A DNA stretch of 11,096 bases from an uncultured Succinatimonas sp. Lineage in GTDB: Bacteria; Pseudomonadota; Gammaproteobacteria; Enterobacterales; Succinivibrionaceae. Shown here one piece after another: positions 8,145 through 11,096 of the stretch; positions within the stretch are counted from its first letter, which is position 1; each line of letters begins with the position of its first letter. The stretch is taken from assembly GCA_900548485.1 (NCBI GenBank), contig URKL01000035.1, positions 1 to 11,096 of the forward strand, given 5' to 3'. The position numbers and the translations under genes are program-made. The notes below the pieces were generated by a model. That model was not told where the DNA came from. It searched no databases and worked only from the letters and a program-made list of their open reading frames with translations.

Positions 8145-8603
8145 CTAAATGGTGAAAGTTATATCTAGTAGCTGTACAAAGATGCCGTAGATTAGTGCTA
8201 CATAAACAGCTGAAAAAATAATATTGAATTTCCAACTACGGCCAAAGGCTTTATTAAAACCTAAGCATAAAAGGACCGTAGCTAGGAAAAAATCTATGAA
8301 GTACCATAGCAATACGAACAAAATAAATATTGCAACTATAAAAGTAATAATTTTGATGTTTGCAAGTTGCTCTGGGTCTTTGCCAAAAAAATCAACAGAA
8401 CCAGACTTAACTGCAGATAAAATTATCCAAGCTCCAAAAAAAATGGTGAAGATTGCGCAAACAGCAGGGAAAAAACCAGCTCCAGGTCCTGGGATAGCTT
8501 CAGGGCCAGAAATTCCTAATTGAAAAGATGGAATTAAAAAAGCTACTGCTGCAAAGATAAAGCAGAATCCAACGATTATGTCCGCTTTGGGTTTCTTTTC
8601 CAT
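8145..8603 (-). CDS. tctB: Tripartite tricarboxylate transporter small membrane subunit TctB
   Basis: A 152-aa membrane protein with four hydrophobic segments, at roughly residues 8-28, 43-64, 85-118 and 128-148, the layout of the poorly conserved TctB family. The GPGAGFFP motif near 38-46 is typical. TctB is thought to be needed for assembly or coupling of the TctA permease. It lies between tctC and tctA in the standard C-B-A order. Its GGGG-type ribosome site (AAGGGG) can be hidden in an alternative hairpin formed with the tctC/tctB gap. Confidence 0.93.
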   Translation of the reverse strand: MEKKPKADIIVGFCFIFAAVAFLIPSFQLGISGPEAIPGPGAGFFPAVCAIFTIFFGAWIILSAVKSGSVDFFGKDPEQLANIKIITFIVAIFILFVLLWYFIDFFLATVLLCLGFNKAFGRSWKFNIIFSAVYVALIYGIFVQLLDITFTI

Positions 8604-8610
8604 AATTACC

Positions 8611-8654
8611 CCTTAATTCTTTAAGGATCCAGCGCCTATGGCTAGATCCTTAAA
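8611..8654 (-). promoter_or_regulatory. Overlapping alternative hairpins between tctC and tctB
   Basis: On the minus strand a 10-bp stem pairs 8654-8645 with 8629-8620 (TTTAAGGATC-type arms) around a 15-base loop that has an inner GCC/GGC pair. The 3' arm can instead pair as CCTTAA (8626-8621) with TTAAGG (8616-8611) through a 4-base loop, and that second hairpin covers the AAGG of the tctB ribosome binding site. The two structures exclude each other. No U-tract follows. A 3' mRNA stabiliser for tctC combined with control of tctB translation is a reasonable inference. Confidence 0.6.
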
Positions 8655-8670
8655 ATTTAAAACTTAATAC

Positions 8671-9648
8671 TTATTTTTTAATGAGTTGAGGAATAAGTTC
8701 TTTATATTGGGTAAGTTGGTCTTTAGCAAAAGCATCCATGTCTTTGCCATTTAAGTAGGCATATTCGAAGCCACGATCTGCAAGCAATTTTTTAAGATCA
8801 GCACTTTGGGCAACCTTAGCTGAAGCATCGTTTAAAATTTGGACAACTTCATCAGGAGTTCCCTTAGGAACAGCGAAACCTCCCCAGCCCATAGCGGATA
8901 CATCTATTCCAAGCTCTTTTGTGGTTTTGACATCAGGGACAACGGATGAATGTTGGTCACCTATAACAGCTAATACCTTAAATTGACCTGCATCAACATT
9001 GGTTTTAACTTCGGAAGGAGATACAGCTACAGCACTGATATTTTTTCCTAATAAAGCAGCAATAGCTGGGGCTGCACCATCAAAAGGAACATGGGTAAAT
9101 TTAACATCAGTGGCTTTTTCTAAGGAAGCTGCGGCTACGTTCCAAATAGAACCAGGGCCTGAATTACCAACAGTAAGCTTACCTGGATTTTCTTTAGCAT
9201 ACTGTAAGAACTCTTCTAAAGTGTTCCAAGGTGCATCGGCTGAAACAGTAATAGCTGCAGGAATAGTCATGATACGGCAAACAAAGGTAAAATCATCAGA
9301 TGAAATGTCTGATAAGCCTAAGGCAGAAATCATGGTTGATTCTACAGGCATATAAGACATAGTGTATCCATCTGGTCTTGAATTTTTAACAGATTCAAGT
9401 CCAACAGCACCAGAAGCACCAGTACGATTAACAACAACTACAGGTTTACCTAATTCTTTTTCTAATTCTTTACCGTAAATACGTGCAACGGTATCAGAAG
9501 CTCCGCCTGGAGCATAAGGGACAACAATTTGAATTTGTTTTCTTGGGAATTTAGGGGCAGCATCAGCAGCCTGAAGAGCAAAACAACTTAAAGCGACGGT
9601 AGCGGCAGCATATTTAACGAACTTCAGATATTTATTAACCATTTTCAT
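8671..9648 (-). CDS. tctC: Tripartite tricarboxylate transporter periplasmic binding protein TctC (Bug family)
   Basis: A 325-aa extracytoplasmic solute receptor. Residues 1 to about 31 form a Sec signal peptide (KYLKFVKYAAATVALSCFA core) with a likely signal peptidase I site at ADA-AP; the Cys at 22 lacks a proper lipobox. The mature protein has the Bug-family opening IQIVVPYAPGGASDTVAR, where the PGG(A/G)xD loop helps hold the ligand carboxylate, followed by VVVVNRTGASGAVG and RPDGYT. It should bind the imported carboxylate and hand it to TctAB. The start follows AAAGGA. An 85-base gap separates it from the regulator gene upstream, with no terminator and no convincing separate promoter. Confidence 0.95.
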   Translation of the reverse strand: MKMVNKYLKFVKYAAATVALSCFALQAADAAPKFPRKQIQIVVPYAPGGASDTVARIYGKELEKELGKPVVVVNRTGASGAVGLESVKNSRPDGYTMSYMPVESTMISALGLSDISSDDFTFVCRIMTIPAAITVSADAPWNTLEEFLQYAKENPGKLTVGNSGPGSIWNVAAASLEKATDVKFTHVPFDGAAPAIAALLGKNISAVAVSPSEVKTNVDAGQFKVLAVIGDQHSSVVPDVKTTKELGIDVSAMGWGGFAVPKGTPDEVVQILNDASAKVAQSADLKKLLADRGFEYAYLNGKDMDAFAKDQLTQYKELIPQLIKK

Positions 9649-9733
9649 TCCTTTATATTTGTTTGTGATACTTCATTAAAAATCAAATAAAATTAGATAA
9701 AGTAAGTGTTGTTTAAGTTATGACCTCCAATAA
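9649..9733 (-). other. Gap between the regulator gene and tctC
   Basis: This 85-base AT-rich gap has no terminator hairpin, which favours read-through from the regulator into tctC. A strong GGAGGT (minus strand, 9728-9723) sits 8 bases after the regulator stop, but no start codon follows at a usable distance, so it is an orphan Shine-Dalgarno-like site. I see no operator box like those upstream of the regulator. Confidence 0.45.
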
Positions 9734-10540
9734 TTAACAATCTTGATATATACGATTTCCAGTGAATCCGAGCTTGTGAGAAATCTCAAGAGCGGTATCA
9801 ACAACATGTTTTGCAATAAGTTCCTTTTTGCGCTCATTTAACATGCTATGAATACTAGCCACACTAATTGAGGCAACAGGTTTCCCAGCTCTGTCCCGAA
9901 TTGCACTTCCTACACAAAACATATCCGGGCCATCTTCTCTATCATCGATGGTATAACCACGTCTACGACTTATTTTTGCATCGGTTAAAACTTGTACAGA
10001 TGTAGTGTGTGATAACGGAGTTTGGGTTGGATAAGGCTCTGGGCCTAGTAAAGCTAATAAAGAATCATTACTATGAGCGTATAAAATAGCTTTGCCTAAG
10101 CTAGTTGTATTTAAATTTCTACGGCTACCTAATTTAGCACTTGCCTTAACTATGGAATGATCTTCTGCTCTATCGATATAGACGACTTGACCATGATCTT
10201 CTATTCCTAAGAAAGCAGTGCCTCCTGTTAAGCGATTTAATTCTTGGATATAAGGTCTGGCTATATCTGTAAAACCTAAGCTGTCAACTACAGAACTGCC
10301 AATTTCATAAGCAAGCATGCTAAGACCATATAATTTATGGTCTTTGCTTTTATATTCAATAATTCCTTTGAATAACATGGTTTGTACTAATTCAAAAGTA
10401 CTGCTTTTGGGGAGCTCTAGCATTGAGCTTATATCTTGCAAAGATAGGTACTTGCCACTATTCATAAATAGGACAAGTAAATCAATTGTCCTGGCAACTG
10501 ATTTTACTAATTTGTGAGATTCAGACAGCTCTTTGTTCAT
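9734..10540 (-). CDS. IclR-family transcriptional regulator
   Basis: At 268 aa it has normal IclR length and layout. The N-terminal winged helix-turn-helix spans about residues 12-75, with LSLQDISSMLELPKSSTFELVQ as helices 2-3 of the HTH. The C-terminal effector-binding domain spans about 90-260, with GTAFLGIEDHGQVVYIDR, the LNTTSLGKAILYA stretch and DDREDGPDMFCVGSAIRDRAGKPVASISVA, all typical of the family. IclR proteins bind short inverted repeats and respond to small carboxylates such as keto-deoxy sugar acids or protocatechuate. As the first gene of the cluster it probably controls the cluster and itself through the boxes at 10663-10714. No clear ribosome site precedes the ATG; the nearest purine stretch is AAAGG about 10 bases upstream. 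Whether it activates or represses is not visible. Confidence 0.93.
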   Translation of the reverse strand: MNKELSESHKLVKSVARTIDLLVLFMNSGKYLSLQDISSMLELPKSSTFELVQTMLFKGIIEYKSKDHKLYGLSMLAYEIGSSVVDSLGFTDIARPYIQELNRLTGGTAFLGIEDHGQVVYIDRAEDHSIVKASAKLGSRRNLNTTSLGKAILYAHSNDSLLALLGPEPYPTQTPLSHTTSVQVLTDAKISRRRGYTIDDREDGPDMFCVGSAIRDRAGKPVASISVASIHSMLNERKKELIAKHVVDTALEISHKLGFTGNRIYQDC

Positions 10541-10662
10541 ACATGCGACCTTTATAAAAAGTGGTATATATCAACCTTTGTATTTAGAATAATAAAAAAT
10601 TTTACCCAATGAATGAAAATTTGTCTTATTTTTTATAAAGTTATATTCATAACACAAATTTC

Positions 10663-10714
10663 GTTCGCTAGTGCGGACGGTTCGTATATATGAACTAATT
10701 TCGTATATATGAAC
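10663..10714. promoter_or_regulatory. Three tandem IclR-like operator boxes
   Basis: Three 16-base imperfect palindromes lie side by side: GTTCGCTAGTGCGGAC (10663-10678), GTTCGTATATATGAAC (10680-10695) and TTTCGTATATATGAAC (10699-10714). The last two are identical except for the first base. The GTTCG...(C/G)AAC-like form resembles published PcaU/PobR-type IclR boxes. Centre-to-centre spacing is 17 and 19 bases. The third box overlaps the expected -10 element of the regulator promoter. Confidence 0.7.
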
Positions 10715-10729
10715 GGATATTTTTGTCAA
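10700..10729 (-). promoter_or_regulatory. Sigma-70 promoter of the regulator and probably of the whole cluster
   Basis: On the minus strand a perfect TTGACA (-35) lies at 10729-10724. A -10 candidate TATACG (10707-10702, spacer 16) or TATATA (10709-10704, spacer 14) falls inside the third operator box. Transcription would start near 10695, giving a leader of about 155 bases before the regulator ATG at 10540. Overlap of promoter and boxes suggests direct regulation by the IclR protein, for example autorepression. Confidence 0.6.
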
Positions 10730-10854
10730 AAAAATACAAGTCAATAATGAGCAGTAAGAGGAATGTATAAATATAGAGGAAAAATCTTTACTTGAGATTT
10801 TGTGGCCTATTTCAGATTACGGTATGTTTTTTTTTGTATTTAATAATGGTAATA

Positions 10855-10889
10855 AATAAAAAAATCCCGCTATAAATATAACGGGATTT
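10855..10889 (-). terminator. Rho-independent terminator of a minus-strand gene to the right
   Basis: On the minus strand AAATCCCG (10889-10882) pairs with CGGGATTT (10869-10862), and the inner TATA/TATA segment can extend the stem past one mismatch. A TTTTTTTATTTATT tail follows. On the plus strand the T-tract is poor, so the direction is clear. It sits about 35 bases downstream of the TAA of the gene remnant at the right edge. Confidence 0.85.
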
Positions 10890-10923
10890 GACTGCAAATA
10901 TATTTTTTAAACTAATAATAAAA

Positions 10924-11096
10924 TTATCTAGAAGCTAAAGATCCATCCCAAGTGTCTACCTTTGTTGACTTGTTGTCAGGGAAGAATCAAGTAGAGGTTA
11001 TATTTTGGGATTCAGTATAGAATCTAACTCCATCTGTTCCCATAATATTAAGGTTGCCTTATTGTTATGTCCTTTAGAGGGGATATTTTAAGAAAT
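10924..11096 (-). pseudogene. Possible decayed 3' end of an unidentified gene
   Basis: Just before the terminator one minus-strand frame ends in KVDTWDGSLASR and a TAA (10926-10924). Upstream in the same frame it reads MGTDGVRFYTESQ, interrupted by a TGA at 10989-10987 and closed by a TAA at 11061-11059. A protein-like stretch in another frame (KGHNNKATLIL) meets it near 11043, as if a frameshift had occurred, and ends at another TAA at 11090. All frames carry stops, so no intact gene is present. The composition and the terminator position suggest a broken gene whose main part lies beyond the window. I do not recognise the family, and chance cannot be excluded. Confidence 0.3.

Larger units (their letters stand above)
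10541..10923. other. Gene-free upstream region of the cluster
   Basis: About 380 AT-rich bases hold the leader of the regulator mRNA (10541 to about 10695), the promoter and operator boxes, then about 125 bases with nothing recognised except a weak 7-bp A/T inverted repeat (10781-10787 / 10795-10801), and then the minus-strand terminator at 10855-10889. No open frame of interest is present on either strand. Confidence 0.6.

Noticed and set aside
9723..9728. Strong GGAGGT ribosome-site-like motif after the regulator gene
   Set aside because: No ATG, GTG or TTG follows at a usable distance before stops, so no small gene can be supported.
1..11096. CRISPR array, tRNA, rRNA, insertion sequence or toxin-antitoxin pair
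   Set aside because: No regularly spaced repeats, no cloverleaf or rRNA-like sequence, and no transposase or toxin frame was seen in the window.

Overview
The window looks like chromosomal DNA of an AT-rich gammaproteobacterium. The clearest sign is the 5'-truncated secA at the left edge, whose protein aligns almost without gaps to E. coli SecA, including the C-terminal zinc tail. Low GC, short operon gaps and an anaerobe-style sugar-acid catabolic cluster fit a gut or rumen family such as Succinivibrionaceae, but that placement is inference.

Layout: (1) 1-2336, plus strand: 3' part of secA, closed by a two-way terminator. (2) About 2382-2978: an AT-rich spacer between convergent units. It has no convincing gene but holds a long imperfect hairpin, a second two-way terminator and a terminator-like inverted repeat. 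(3) 3016-10540, minus strand: eight genes in one direction. In transcription order they are an IclR-family regulator, tctC, tctB, tctA, a KDPG-aldolase/VOC fusion, a DapA/NanA-family aldolase, dhaK and dhaL. (4) 10541-10720: leader, promoter and three tandem IclR-like operator boxes. (5) 10855-11096: a minus-strand terminator behind what looks like the decayed 3' end of another gene.

How the cluster may work: the periplasmic protein TctC captures a carboxylate and the TctAB membrane complex imports it. Two unrelated class I (Schiff-base) aldolases could then cleave 2-keto-3-deoxy or 4-hydroxy-2-oxo acids to pyruvate plus an aldehyde or ketone. The DhaK/DhaL pair could phosphorylate a short hydroxyketone product (dihydroxyacetone, or an erythrulose-like ketose) for entry into glycolysis. 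The IclR regulator would sense the substrate or an intermediate. No dehydratase, dehydrogenase or DhaM is present. The substrate is therefore not fixed by the sequence, and the pathway is the main candidate for something undescribed. Two hairpins inside the operon (tctC/tctB and dapA-like/dhaK) probably tune gene dosage.
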